Origin: Streptomyces noursei
GTDB lineage: Bacteria > Actinomycetota > Actinomycetes > Streptomycetales > Streptomycetaceae
Length of the DNA: 64,000 nt
Assembly: GCF_001646665.1 (NCBI RefSeq)
Contig: NZ_LWBU01000384.1
Span: 62,001 to 126,000 of the forward strand
Reading direction: 5' to 3'
Under the pieces are notes generated by a model. That model searched no databases, was not told where the DNA came from, and saw nothing but the letters and a program-made list of their open reading frames with translations. A program made the position numbers and the translations under genes. Below are positions 54,387 through 63,195 of this stretch, piece by piece. Position 1 is the first letter of the stretch, and the number at the start of each line of letters is the position of its first letter.

Positions 54387-55001
54387 ATGCACCCCGATCT
54401 CGCCCCCCGCCACGCCAACTGCCTGCTCTTCGACTGGGACGGCACCCTGGTCGACAGCCAGTACGCCAACTACCGGGCCATGGCGGCCGTACTGTCCCCG
54501 GAAGGCGTCGACCTGGAACAGGAGTGGTTCGACGCCCGTACGGGCCTGTCGTCGGCGGAGATGATCCGCACCCTGGTCGACGAGCGCTCCCTCGCCCTGT
54601 CGCGCCCCGTCGAGGACCTCGTCGCCGACCGCGACCGGATGTTCCTGGAGAACGCCCACACCGTGCGCCCGCACCCCGAGGTGCTGCGGATCGTCGAGGC
54701 CATGCACGGCCGGGTCCCCATGGCGGTGGCGTCCGGCGGAGCGCGTCACGTCATCGAGGCGACGTTGCGCCACCAGCCGTTCAGCGAGCACTTCGACGCC
54801 CTGGTGACCCGTGACGACGTCGACCGGGGCAAGCCCGCGCCCGACATCTTCCTGCGCGCGGCGGAGCTGCTCGGCGCCCATCCGTCGCGCTGCACGGTGT
54901 ACGAGGACAGCGACGAGGGCATCGAAGCGGCGCACGCGGCGGGCATGACGGTGATCGACGTACGCCCCTACACCGGCCTCCTCCCCCGTTCCGGCGCCTG
55001 A
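54387..55001 (+). CDS. HAD-family hydrolase (phosphatase / beta-phosphoglucomutase-like)
   Basis: 204 residues. Catalytic DWDGTLVDS, motif II VASGGARHV, Lys in RGKPAPDIFLRA and acidic pair in VYEDSDEGIEAAHAAGM. It could remove a phosphate from the cyclitol phosphate or act on a sugar phosphate. The gene follows the MFS gene by about 165 bases, with a C-rich low-complexity leader between, so it may have its own promoter or be at the end of the operon. Confidence 0.88.
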   Translation: MHPDLAPRHANCLLFDWDGTLVDSQYANYRAMAAVLSPEGVDLEQEWFDARTGLSSAEMIRTLVDERSLALSRPVEDLVADRDRMFLENAHTVRPHPEVLRIVEAMHGRVPMAVASGGARHVIEATLRHQPFSEHFDALVTRDDVDRGKPAPDIFLRAAELLGAHPSRCTVYEDSDEGIEAAHAAGMTVIDVRPYTGLLPRSGA

Positions 55002-55094
55002 GCGCCCCGCCGCGGGCGGCCGGCGGGCCGGCGGGCGGGCGGTGGCCGTCGTGCCCTGCCGGGCCGCGGGACGGCGCGCCCGGCACGGGAGGCG

Positions 55095-55123
55095 GGGCGC
55101 CGCCGCGGTGCGCGGCGGCGCCC
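55095..55123. terminator. Bidirectional terminator between HAD and protease genes
   Basis: Perfect 11-bp stem GGGCGCCGCCG / CGGCGGCGCCC with a 7-base loop between two convergent genes. Confidence 0.8.
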
Positions 55124-55126
55124 GGC

Positions 55127-55161
55127 CGGTGTCCGGGGTCAGGCGGTGTCCGGGGGTCAGG
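55127..55161. repeat. Tandem duplication at the protease stop codon
   Basis: Two near-identical units of 17-18 bases (GGTGTCCGGGG-TCAGGC and GGTGTCCGGGGGTCAGGC). The second contains the protease stop (tca at 55157-55159), so an identical downstream copy sits just past the gene end. Confidence 0.6.
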
Positions 55162-56299
55162 CGGTGTGGAGCCGCAGCCCGTAGCGGCCGAGGATCTCGT
55201 TGACCGGCTGGAACCACGTCTCGCCGCCGGAGGCGCAGTTGCCCCACCCGCCCGACGTCACGCCCTGCGCCTGGTCACCGCTGATGAACGCGCCCCCCGA
55301 GTCGCCGCCCTCGGCGCACACGCTGGTCTTCGTCATCTGGTGGACGGCGCCCTGGCTGTAGTTGACGGTCTCGTTCTTCGCCAGGACCGTGCCGCAGTGC
55401 CACCGCGTGGTGGAACCGGACCGGCAGATGGACGCGCCGACGGGAGCCTCGGCGGACCCGCGCACAAGGCGGTCCGGCACGGTGCCCCAGCCGAGCACCA
55501 CCGGGACCGTCCACCAGCCGCTGTGGATGCTGACGTAGGCGTAGTCGTCGCCGGGGAAGGAGGAGCCCTGGAAGGTGCCCATCGCGGACCCGTCCCAGCC
55601 GCGCACCGCCGCACCCGCACGGCCGCAGTGACCGGCGGTGACGAAGCCGCCGTGGACCGAGAAGCCGATGGAACAGCGGACGTTGCCGGTGTAGTAGGGG
55701 TCGCCGCCGACGGTGCCCGCGGCGTACGTGACCGGCGCCCGTTCCGCTTCGGCGACCACGACGGGGCCGGCCCGGCGGGCCCGTTCGACGAAGGCGCGGA
55801 CGGCGGGGCCGTTGCGGTCGGCCCGTACCACGGTGACGACGACGCCGTTCACCCGCGGGTCGACGTGCCAGCCGGCCACTCCGGCGGGGGCGGGCAGGGC
55901 GTCGATGCGCTTCTTGACGGCGTCGAGGCGGGCCGCGCTGTGGGTGACGAGCCGGACGTCGGCACCGAGCGCGCGTATGTCGGCGGCCTTCTGACGGTCG
56001 GTCACGGCGACGACGAGGCGTTCCTCGTCCGGGTCGAACCAGGAGCCGCCGTACGCGTGGCCCGCGGCGCGCTCGGCCCGCGTCTCCAGCGCCGTGGCGG
56101 CCCGCTCGGCCGCCAGGCGCCGCTCCGCCTGCTGCCGCGTCAGACCGAGGTCGGTGCGCATGCCGTCGAGGAGACCGGCCGCCGCGGGCAGGGGCTCGTC
56201 GGCGGGCCCGGCGGCCGCGGCGTGGGCCCCGGTTCCGGACAGTGCGGTGGTGAGCAGGAGCGCCGCCACGGCGGCACGAAGGGCGGGTAAGCGTCTCAT
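55157..56299 (-). CDS. Secreted S1 (alpha-lytic/streptogrisin-type) serine protease
   Basis: 380 residues from ATG 56299 with GGAGG upstream. Signal peptide ~1-30 (RLPALRAAVAALLLTTALSGTGAHA). An alpha-lytic-type pro-domain follows (~40-195; GSWFDPDEERLVVAVTD, GWHVDPRVNGVVVTV). The catalytic domain has His in GFVTAGHCG, Asp in FPGDDYAYV and Ser in CAEGGDSGGAF. It is exported, folded by its pro-domain and released by autocleavage. Leu4 is encoded by TTA (56288-56290), which makes expression bldA-dependent and so developmental. Confidence 0.93.
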   Translation of the reverse strand: MRRLPALRAAVAALLLTTALSGTGAHAAAAGPADEPLPAAAGLLDGMRTDLGLTRQQAERRLAAERAATALETRAERAAGHAYGGSWFDPDEERLVVAVTDRQKAADIRALGADVRLVTHSAARLDAVKKRIDALPAPAGVAGWHVDPRVNGVVVTVVRADRNGPAVRAFVERARRAGPVVVAEAERAPVTYAAGTVGGDPYYTGNVRCSIGFSVHGGFVTAGHCGRAGAAVRGWDGSAMGTFQGSSFPGDDYAYVSIHSGWWTVPVVLGWGTVPDRLVRGSAEAPVGASICRSGSTTRWHCGTVLAKNETVNYSQGAVHQMTKTSVCAEGGDSGGAFISGDQAQGVTSGGWGNCASGGETWFQPVNEILGRYGLRLHTA

Positions 56300-56587
56300 G
56301 GGGGTTCCTCCGGGAGATGGCGGGCCCGTCGCCGTCCGGGCCCCGGGAATGGGGGGTGAGAGCGCTCTCAAGGACGCGCCGCCAGCGTATCGGTACAACG
56401 TTGTCAGGTCCATACCATCCCCACCCCACCTCGGCCCGAGGCGGACGCCTGGTCGGCGGACCGGGCAGCGGGCCGGCGAGGTCCCGACGGGAGAGCGGCT
56501 TCAGGGCGGGACAGCGGCTTGGGGGCAGGGGCCCGCCCGGCGGCATTCGCCGGACGGGCCCCGGGCCCCGACCCCCGGGAAGGGGGC

Positions 56588-57136
56588 TCAGCGTTTGAGC
56601 GTGAAGGTGAAGTCGCCGGAGACCCGGCCGCTCAGCCGGACCGCCGACACGATCTTCCCGTCCCCGATCAGTCGCTCGACCTCGGCCCGCGAAAGCCCGC
56701 AACCGTCGGCGATCAGTCGCACCGGCCGGACGGGAATGCGCGCCGCGAAACGGACCGCGACGTCGATCACCTCGCGGTCCCGGTGATCCGAACCCCCGGT
56801 GTCGAGGCTCCAGGCGCCCTCCCAGTCGAGGACGATGCGGTTGCGGCGCCGCACGTCCGGATCCTGGAGCAACTCGGCCGCCAGGGCGGCGTCGTTGTCG
56901 TGCAGCCGGTCCAGCAGCCCGGGCCGCACGGACCGCACGTTCACCCGTTCCAGGATCGTGAGCTTCGTGGTCGCCCCGCAGGTGGAGCAGAGCGCGAGGA
57001 GCCACACGTCGAGGACCTTGTGGTGCGCGTTGACACGGAATTTGCCGTCCACCCGGAAGCGCTCGAACGCGCAGGCGTGGCAACGGCGGATGACGGTAGG
57101 AAGGCAGGTGGGAGCGACCACCCAGGTGTTGAGCAC
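56588..57136 (-). CDS. DUF1062 protein
   Basis: 182 residues from GTG 57136. N-terminal zinc-like cysteines (VIRRCHACAFERF and CSTCGATTKLTI) and a C-terminal S4-like/KOW-like segment (GLSRAEVERLIGDGKIV) typical of DUF1062. Unknown function, possibly RNA binding through the S4-like end. Confidence 0.85.
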   Translation of the reverse strand: MLNTWVVAPTCLPTVIRRCHACAFERFRVDGKFRVNAHHKVLDVWLLALCSTCGATTKLTILERVNVRSVRPGLLDRLHDNDAALAAELLQDPDVRRRNRIVLDWEGAWSLDTGGSDHRDREVIDVAVRFAARIPVRPVRLIADGCGLSRAEVERLIGDGKIVSAVRLSGRVSGDFTFTLKR

Positions 57137-57338
57137 AGAAGTACACCGGTTCCAGTGAGAAGTCCGCAGCAGGAAGCAGCGCGGCGCACATGCGCGACGC
57201 GCGACAGATCAGCTCTCGGGGGGTCTCACAGGGTGTACAACGGCAGGTCCTTGGCTGGACGACGAGGTTCGGCAGCACGGTAGTGGCACACCGCGCCGCC
57301 GCTCCAGCGATTTTCGTCGTACGGGCGGCTCCGGGCCG

Positions 57339-58520
57339 TCACTTCCCGGGCATGCGCCGGATCGCGACCATCGCGGCGTCGTCGCCGAGCCGCCCGTGGG
57401 GTGTGTGGGCGAGCAGGTCACGGCGCAGGCTCCGCAGGAGCGCCTGCGGGTCCTCGTCGGCGAAGGCACTGATCCGCTCCGCCAGGGGGTAGAAGGCGCC
57501 GGAAGCGTCCCGCGCCTCGATGACGCCGTCGGTGTAGAGCAGGACCAGGTCGCCGGCCGCGAAGGGGAACGTCTCGGGCACCAGGGCGGCGGGGTCGGCG
57601 AACTCGGTCAGTCCGAGCGGTGGCGCGGGTACGCGCACGTCGAGACTGGTCACCCGGCCGTCACGGAGGAGCAGCGGCGGCGGGTGGCCGCAGTTGACCA
57701 GGTGGAGCACCGGTGCGGTGTCCGGGATGTCGAGCAGGGCGGCGGTGATGAACGCCTCGCCCGTCTGCGCCGGCCGCTCCGGCAGCCCCGGCGGCTCCGC
57801 CTTCCCCGGCCGCTCCCCCTTGCCCGGCTGCCCCGGTCGCCGTCCTTGCCGCGCCCCGGCCGACTCCGGGTCGTCCAGGTCGGAGGAGACCGTGCCCTCC
57901 AGGTAGGTGACGAGCAGCGGGAGTTCGTCCTGCCGGTGGGCGGCGGCGCGGAAGGCGCCGAGAACGAGGGCCGCGTCCCCGACGGCTTCCATCCCCTTGC
58001 CCCGTACGTCACCGATGATCAGCCGAGTGCCCCGGGCGGTACGCGCGGCGGCGAACAGGTCGCCACCGATCTGCGCCTCCTCCTCGGCCGCCAGGTACAC
58101 CGAGGCGACGCGCAGGGTGCCGATGCGGGCCGGCAGGGGGCGCAGGACGACCTCCTGGGCGGCCTGGGCGACCAGGCGCAGTTGCGTCATCTCCTTCTCG
58201 TGCCGCTCCCGGAGGTGCGAGAAGAAGGTGACGAACACGGAGATCAGGATGAGCGCGATGATCTGGAACGTGTGGTTCAGGTCCGTGAGGCTGGTGCGCA
58301 CCACCGCGACGGCCGCTTGGGCCAGGACGGCGAGCAGGCCGATGCAGGCGGTCGTCCTCGGGCCGGCGAACGACGCCGTGACGGCCGGCGCGGCGACCAG
58401 GAACGGCCCGAGGTGAACCTCCGGCGGAGCGAGGATGTCCACCACCGTGACGACCACGATCAGACCGATCGGTACGGCCACCAAGGCGTGCCGCCGGTGC
58501 TCCTGCTCATGCCCCTGCAC
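57339..58520 (-). CDS. Membrane-anchored PP2C (SpoIIE-type) phosphatase
   Basis: 393 residues from GTG 58520, preceded by GGAGG at a somewhat long spacing. Three to four N-terminal membrane helices (~15-110), then a PP2C_SIG domain: IGGDLFAA, RLIIGDVRGKGMEAV, LVNCGHPPPLLL, LLYTDGVIEAR and DDAAMVAIRR. A Gly/Pro/Arg/Glu-rich insertion lies in the middle of the phosphatase domain (~215-250). It shares architecture and key motifs with the protein at 3394-4485. It lies downstream of the RsbQ/P/V-like operon and may act on the same STAS protein. Confidence 0.88.
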   Translation of the reverse strand: MQGHEQEHRRHALVAVPIGLIVVVTVVDILAPPEVHLGPFLVAAPAVTASFAGPRTTACIGLLAVLAQAAVAVVRTSLTDLNHTFQIIALILISVFVTFFSHLRERHEKEMTQLRLVAQAAQEVVLRPLPARIGTLRVASVYLAAEEEAQIGGDLFAAARTARGTRLIIGDVRGKGMEAVGDAALVLGAFRAAAHRQDELPLLVTYLEGTVSSDLDDPESAGARQGRRPGQPGKGERPGKAEPPGLPERPAQTGEAFITAALLDIPDTAPVLHLVNCGHPPPLLLRDGRVTSLDVRVPAPPLGLTEFADPAALVPETFPFAAGDLVLLYTDGVIEARDASGAFYPLAERISAFADEDPQALLRSLRRDLLAHTPHGRLGDDAAMVAIRRMPGK

Positions 58521-58715
58521 GATGGTTGGACACCTCCGCCTGACCGGTGGGCGTTCGCCTCGAAGGATCAGAGTGCACCGGGTCGTCCCCGTCCGGCGGC
58601 ACCCGGGCACCGGCCGGTGTGGCGTGGGGCGGTACGGGCGGAGGACGGGACGGAGGACGACGACGGGAGGGGCGGCGGGGCACCCGTACCGCCGGACTCC
58701 TCCGGTGCGGTGGTG

Positions 58716-59069
58716 TCAGGCGCTCGCCCGCGTGCCGGTGTTCCCCGTGCCCGCGCCGGGACGGATCTCGAAGACCTGATCGAGGCCGACGACGGTGAGG
58801 ACCCGCGCGACGGTGTCGGGGACCTGCTGGAGCGCCATCCGCGCCTGTGCGTTCTCCGCCCGGCGGTGGGCGGCGATGAACACGGAGATGCCGCTGGAGT
58901 CGCAGAAGGTCAGGCCGTGCAGGTCCAGGAGGAGGGTTTCACCCGGTCGGAGGGGGATGTCGCGGAGGGCGTCACGCAGGCGGGCGGCGCTCCGGTGGTC
59001 GAGGTCGCCCGCGACGGTGACGACGGGTCCGGTCAGGGTGGTTCCGGTGCTGGTGGTCAGGTGCGGCAC
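58716..59069 (-). CDS. STAS-domain anti-sigma-factor antagonist (RsbV-like)
   Basis: 117 residues from GTG 59069. STAS fold with the conserved phosphorylation motif LTFCDSSGISVFIAAHRRA. In its unphosphorylated form such a protein binds an RsbW-type anti-sigma kinase. The start lies inside the end of the upstream phosphatase gene (13-base overlap), so the two are made together, and the phosphatase is its likely activator. Confidence 0.9.
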   Translation of the reverse strand: MPHLTTSTGTTLTGPVVTVAGDLDHRSAARLRDALRDIPLRPGETLLLDLHGLTFCDSSGISVFIAAHRRAENAQARMALQQVPDTVARVLTVVGLDQVFEIRPGAGTGNTGTRASA

Positions 59070-60421
59070 GTCGCTTCTTCGGTGGGTCCGGTGGGTGCGG
59101 TGGGGTTGATGCCGAGGGTGAGGATGGCGGTGTCGTCGTCGAGGCCGTCGCCGAAGCTCTCCAGGAGGGTGGTCAGCGCGCCCACTGCCTTGTGGGCGGT
59201 GACGGGGGCGAGGTCGGAGGCGTATTCCAGCAGCGCTTCGTCGCCGTAACGGGTGCCGTCGGGGCCGATGCGGGCTTCGGTCAGGCCGTCCGTGTACAGG
59301 ACGAGGGTGTCGCCCGGAGCCAGGTCCCGGCTGGTGGCGGTGAACGGGGCATTGGGCAGGATGCCCACGAGCAGGCCACCCGGTGTCGGGAGGTACTCGG
59401 CCGTGCCGTCGGCCCGCATGAGCACCGCCGGGGGGTGGCCCCCGCTGGCCAGGTGCACCGTCGCGCCGGTGGGGCCGGGGGTGAGGGTGCCGAAGACGGC
59501 CGTGCAGTAGCGGGGGTCGCCCCTGTTGTAGTGCTGGTGCAGCACGGTGTTGAGCGTGGTGAGAACGGTGACCGGATCGGGGTCGTGTATGGCAGCCGCG
59601 CGTAGCGTGTACCTGGTCAGGGACGTGACGGCCGCCGCTTCGGGGCCCTTGCCGCACACGTCGCCGAGGAAGAAGCACCAGCGTCCGTCCCCCAGGGGGA
59701 ACAGGTCGTAGAAGTCGCCGCCGACCTGGTCCACCGAGGCGGTGTGGTAGTACGCGGCCGCTTCCATGCCCTCCGGCTGCGGGAGGGTCGGGGGCACCAG
59801 ACTGCGCTGGAGCACGGCGAGGACGCTCTGGAGGCGGTTCCTGTCGCGTTCGGCCTCCTGCCGCGCCTCCTCCGCCTCCTTCCGTGCCTGCTCCGCCTCG
59901 TGCCGGGCCTTGTCGGCCTCCCGTTTGCGGTGCAGCAGCTCGTTCTCGTACGACCGGCGGTCCCGGGCGTCGACGATCGTCGTGCGGATCAGCTGGGGCT
60001 GGCCGTCGCTCCCGGCCTTCACCTTGGAGGAGACGAGCACGGGCAGCCGGGACCCGTCGGCGGCCTTGAGTTCGAAGGCGATGGAGTTCACCTCGCCCTG
60101 CATGCGCAGCAGCGGAGCGAAGTGGGTCTCGTGGTACAGCTTCCCGCCGACCGTGAGCAGGTCGGTGAACCTCTTCCTGCCGATGACCTGCTCGCGGGAG
60201 TGGCCGAGCCACCCCAGCAGGGTGGCGTTCACCTTCGCTATCTTCCCGTCGAGCAGGGTGGAGACGTACCCGCAGGGAGCGTTCTCGTACAGGTCTTCCA
60301 CGTCGTCCTCCAGCAGCGCGCTGAACTCCGCGTCGGACGCCGTGCCGTCCGTCGGGTGAGGGCCGCGCCGGGAGTCGCGGTGCGTGTCGGGCGGAGGGTC
60401 CTGCTCCGTGCGGCACATCAT
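59057..60421 (-). CDS. PAS-coiled coil-PP2C phosphatase (RsbP-like)
   Basis: 454 residues from ATG 60421 (ATG 60418 also possible). PAS domain ~40-155 (YENAPCGYVSTLLDGKIAKVNA), a Glu/Arg-rich coiled coil (~165-195, KARHEAEQARKEAEEAR) and a PP2C_SIG domain (~215-445) with VGGDFYDLF, FFLGDVCGKGPEAAA, LASGGHPPAVLM, VLYTDGLTEAR and DDDTAILTL. This is the layout of RsbP, which dephosphorylates RsbV when the hydrolase RsbQ signals energy stress. Its start overlaps the stop of the adjacent RsbQ-like gene. Confidence 0.92.
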   Translation of the reverse strand: MMCRTEQDPPPDTHRDSRRGPHPTDGTASDAEFSALLEDDVEDLYENAPCGYVSTLLDGKIAKVNATLLGWLGHSREQVIGRKRFTDLLTVGGKLYHETHFAPLLRMQGEVNSIAFELKAADGSRLPVLVSSKVKAGSDGQPQLIRTTIVDARDRRSYENELLHRKREADKARHEAEQARKEAEEARQEAERDRNRLQSVLAVLQRSLVPPTLPQPEGMEAAAYYHTASVDQVGGDFYDLFPLGDGRWCFFLGDVCGKGPEAAAVTSLTRYTLRAAAIHDPDPVTVLTTLNTVLHQHYNRGDPRYCTAVFGTLTPGPTGATVHLASGGHPPAVLMRADGTAEYLPTPGGLLVGILPNAPFTATSRDLAPGDTLVLYTDGLTEARIGPDGTRYGDEALLEYASDLAPVTAHKAVGALTTLLESFGDGLDDDTAILTLGINPTAPTGPTEEATCRT

Positions 60422-61218
60422 GCCGGGGCCAGGAAGTCGATGACGGCGTCGGCGGTGGCCTCCGGCGCGCTGAGTTGCGGACAGTGGCCCGTCGCCTTCA
60501 GCGTCACCAGGCGGCTGCCGGGAATGGCGGCGTGCACGTAGGCCCCCACTTCCCGCGGTGCGATGACGTCCTCGGCGCATTCGAGGATCAGCGTGGGCGC
60601 CGTGACGGACGCCAGGTCCTGCCGGCTGTCGGACAGGAACGTGGTGCGTGCGAAGACGCGGGCGATGTCGGGGTCCGTACGGCAGAAGCTGTTGGTCAAC
60701 TCCTCACCGAGCTCGGGCCTGTCGGCGTTGCCCATGATCACGGGAGCCATGTGCGCCGACCATCCCAGGTAGTTGGACTCGAGGGACTCCAGCAGTTCCT
60801 CGATGTCCTCGGCGCTGAAGCCGCCCTTGTAGTCGCCGTCGTCGATGTACCGGGGGGAGGGCACCAGCAGCACGAGCCTCGCGAAGCGCTCCGGCTCCCG
60901 GGCCGCGGCGAGGACGCCCGTCATCGCACTCACCGAGTGCCCGACGAACGCCACCTCTCGAAGATCCAGCTCCTGGCAGATGTCCAGTACGTCCTGGGCG
61001 TAGCCGTCCAGCGAGCCGTAACGCTCGGGACTCCAGGCGGCGAGATCCGACGAACCGGACCCGACGTAGTCGAACAGGACCACACGGAAACGGGCGGCCA
61101 GTGCGGGCACCACGAGCCGCCACATGTTCTGGTCGCAGCCGAACCCGTGCGCCAGCATCACCACAGGGCCGTCGGCCCTGCCGGTGACAGTGACATTGTT
61201 CCTGCTCACTACATCCAT
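60418..61218 (-). CDS. RsbQ-like alpha/beta hydrolase
   Basis: 266 residues from ATG 61218. Alpha/beta hydrolase closely following RsbQ: VVMLAHGFGCDQNMWRLVVPAL, FDYVGSGSSDL, nucleophile elbow FVGHSVSAMTGVLAA, and catalytic His in TGHCPQLSAPE. RsbQ is needed with RsbP for the energy-stress branch of sigma-B activation in Bacillus, where it is thought to supply or process a small ligand for the PAS domain. The gene is directly followed by an RsbP-like and an RsbV-like gene. The family also includes strigolactone/karrikin receptors, so a ligand-sensing role fits. Confidence 0.9.
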   Translation of the reverse strand: MDVVSRNNVTVTGRADGPVVMLAHGFGCDQNMWRLVVPALAARFRVVLFDYVGSGSSDLAAWSPERYGSLDGYAQDVLDICQELDLREVAFVGHSVSAMTGVLAAAREPERFARLVLLVPSPRYIDDGDYKGGFSAEDIEELLESLESNYLGWSAHMAPVIMGNADRPELGEELTNSFCRTDPDIARVFARTTFLSDSRQDLASVTAPTLILECAEDVIAPREVGAYVHAAIPGSRLVTLKATGHCPQLSAPEATADAVIDFLAPA

Positions 61219-61484
61219 GCGGGCATCCTGGCACCCGCACCGCTCGCCCGGCGAATCCGCACGAGAGGGTGAGCGGAACCTCACAGGTCCGCCGCTGGAC
61301 GGCGCTGCACGCCACGTGCGGGCGGCCCGTGCGGGGACGCGATCGGGCGCGGTGTGTGCGTGTCCGGACGCACAACTGCCTTACGGACGGGCCGGGCCCG
61401 GCCAGGACCGGCGGTGACACACCATGATCGTCCGGCTATCGTCGTCCCTCCAATCCATCGAGCCGGACAGCGGAGGAGCAAACT

Positions 61485-62264
61485 GTGCGCCAGGCAGCCG
61501 TGACGCCCGAAGGTGACCGGATCCGCTGGGTCGAGCTGCCGGGACGGGAACCCTCACGCGTCTACGTGCACGGACTGGGCGCCACCTCGTCCGTCTACTT
61601 CACGCAGGCGGCGGTCCATCCCCTGCTGGCCGGGCACCGGTCGCTGCTCATCGACCTGTTGGGACACGGCATCAGCGACCGGCCCGCGGACTTCGACTAC
61701 ACCCTCGAGGCGCATGCCGACGCCCTCGCCGAGGCCCTGAACCGCGCGGGTGTCACGGGAGCCGAGGTCATCGCGCACAGTATGGGCGGCTCGGTGGCCG
61801 TCGTGCTGGCCGCCCGGCACCCCCGGCTGGTCTCCCGCCTGGTCCTGGTCGACGCCAACCTCGACCCGATCCCGCCCGCGCCCGGCACCATGGGCAGCAG
61901 CGGGATCGCCGCGTACACCGAGCCGGACTTCCTGGCCCACGGCTGGAAGGAGACCCGCGACCTGGCCGGCCCCGAATGGTGGTCCACGATGCGCCTGGCC
62001 GGCCGGGAGGCGCTGTACCGCAGCGCGGTCCACCTCACCCGCGGCACCGTCCCCACCATGCGTGAGCTCCTCCTGGACCTGCCGATCCCCCGCGCCTACC
62101 TGCTGCCGGAGGCCGACGGCCCGCTGCCCGGCACGGATGCGCTCGTCGACGCGGGGGTGGCCGTGGTCCCGGTCCCCGACTGCGGGCACAACATCATGCT
62201 GGACAACCCGGAGGGCTTCGCCCGCGCCGCGGCGGCGGCACTCACGGACGGCGCCCGGCGCTAA
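61485..62264 (+). CDS. Alpha/beta hydrolase, stop codon formed at an IS insertion
   Basis: 259 residues from GTG 61485. Hydrolase fold with YVHGLGATSSVYF oxyanion region, nucleophile elbow EVIAHSMGGSVAV and His in PDCGHNIMLDNPEG. The coding sequence looks complete. The TAA stop (62262-62264) is made of TA plus the first base of the IS5-type element beginning at 62264. Without the element the codon would read TAG followed by GGCCTG, still a stop. The substrate is unknown. Confidence 0.88.
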   Translation: MRQAAVTPEGDRIRWVELPGREPSRVYVHGLGATSSVYFTQAAVHPLLAGHRSLLIDLLGHGISDRPADFDYTLEAHADALAEALNRAGVTGAEVIAHSMGGSVAVVLAARHPRLVSRLVLVDANLDPIPPAPGTMGSSGIAAYTEPDFLAHGWKETRDLAGPEWWSTMRLAGREALYRSAVHLTRGTVPTMRELLLDLPIPRAYLLPEADGPLPGTDALVDAGVAVVPVPDCGHNIMLDNPEGFARAAAAALTDGARR

Positions 62265-63131
62265 AGGGTGTTGCGGAAGGTCGGGCTTCGGCAGGCGGAA
62301 GTGGTGCCTGACCGGCTGGTTCACCGGGTCATGGCGAGGTTGTGCATGGCGGCGACGGCCTGGACGGCATGGTGAAGTCCGTCGCCTCGCTGCCGACAGT
62401 CGCGCAAGATCTTCCAGTTCTTCATCCGGGCAAAGGTGTGCTCGACACGGGCCCTGACCCGCCGGTGCTCGGCGTTGTCCTCCTCCTGCCCGCGCAGAAG
62501 GGGGCGGCCGGCTCTCCTGCGGTGCGGAACGATCAGGCCGGTGCCGAGGTAGGCGCCGTCCGCGATCACCGTCGTGCTCGCCGCCAGGGCGGGCAGGTCC
62601 GACTCGCGCCAGACGTGCGCGTCGGCCTTGCTGCCCGGCACCGGCCGGGCCGCTGCGATGACCAGGCGGGTGTCTGCGCCGATGATGACCTGCACGTTCG
62701 CCGAGAACCGGTAGTTGCGGGACGAGGCGCCGATCTTCCGGTCGCGGACCGGGATCAGGGTGTCGTCCACAATCCACAACCGTTCGGTGTCCACCACCGG
62801 CCGCGGAGCCCGCTGGAGCGCCAGCAGCGGACGGAGCCGCTGGATGACCCGGCAGACCGTGGCCGGCGAGACCCCGAACAGCGGAGCGAGCTGCCGCACG
62901 GTGAGGTTCGTGCGGTAGTACATGGCCACCAGCAGCACTCGATCCGGCGGCGGCAGGCACCACGGACGGCCACCACCAGGCCCGTTCCCGCCCCGCTCCT
63001 TCACTGCCTTCACCAGCTTCGCAAACCGATCCATCCGCAAGCCCGTGAACGTCTCAACCCATACCGACTCAGCCGCAACACCCCGCCCATACAGGCAAAA
63101 TGCCCAGAACTGAGCCTTCTGCAACACCCTT
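62264..63131. mobile_element. IS5-type insertion sequence, about 868 bp
   Basis: The left end AAGGGTGTTGCGGAAGG and right end CCTTCTGCAACACCCTT are inverted repeats with one mismatch. TA flanks both ends (62262-62263 and 63132-63133), the target duplication expected for many IS5-group elements. One transposase gene fills the minus strand. The element interrupts the junction between the hydrolase gene and a second IS-like end. Confidence 0.85.
62321..63127 (-). CDS. IS5-family transposase (DDE, HTH_Tnp_4 + DDE_Tnp_4)
   Basis: Up to 268 residues. The first in-frame start (63127) is inside the terminal repeat, so a start closer to residue 16-30 is more likely. Helix-turn-helix region LTVRQLAPLFGVSPATVCRVIQRL, first Asp in LWIVDDTLIPV, second in VIADGAYLGTG, Glu in RARVEHTFARMKNWK. 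The frame is intact, so the element may be active. Confidence 0.88.
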   Translation of the reverse strand: MLQKAQFWAFCLYGRGVAAESVWVETFTGLRMDRFAKLVKAVKERGGNGPGGGRPWCLPPPDRVLLVAMYYRTNLTVRQLAPLFGVSPATVCRVIQRLRPLLALQRAPRPVVDTERLWIVDDTLIPVRDRKIGASSRNYRFSANVQVIIGADTRLVIAAARPVPGSKADAHVWRESDLPALAASTTVIADGAYLGTGLIVPHRRRAGRPLLRGQEEDNAEHRRVRARVEHTFARMKNWKILRDCRQRGDGLHHAVQAVAAMHNLAMTR

Positions 63132-63195
63132 TAGGGCCTGTTGCGGAAGTGCACTGCTGGGCAGCTGAATCCTGCGGGTCGGTACAGTCGCGTGC

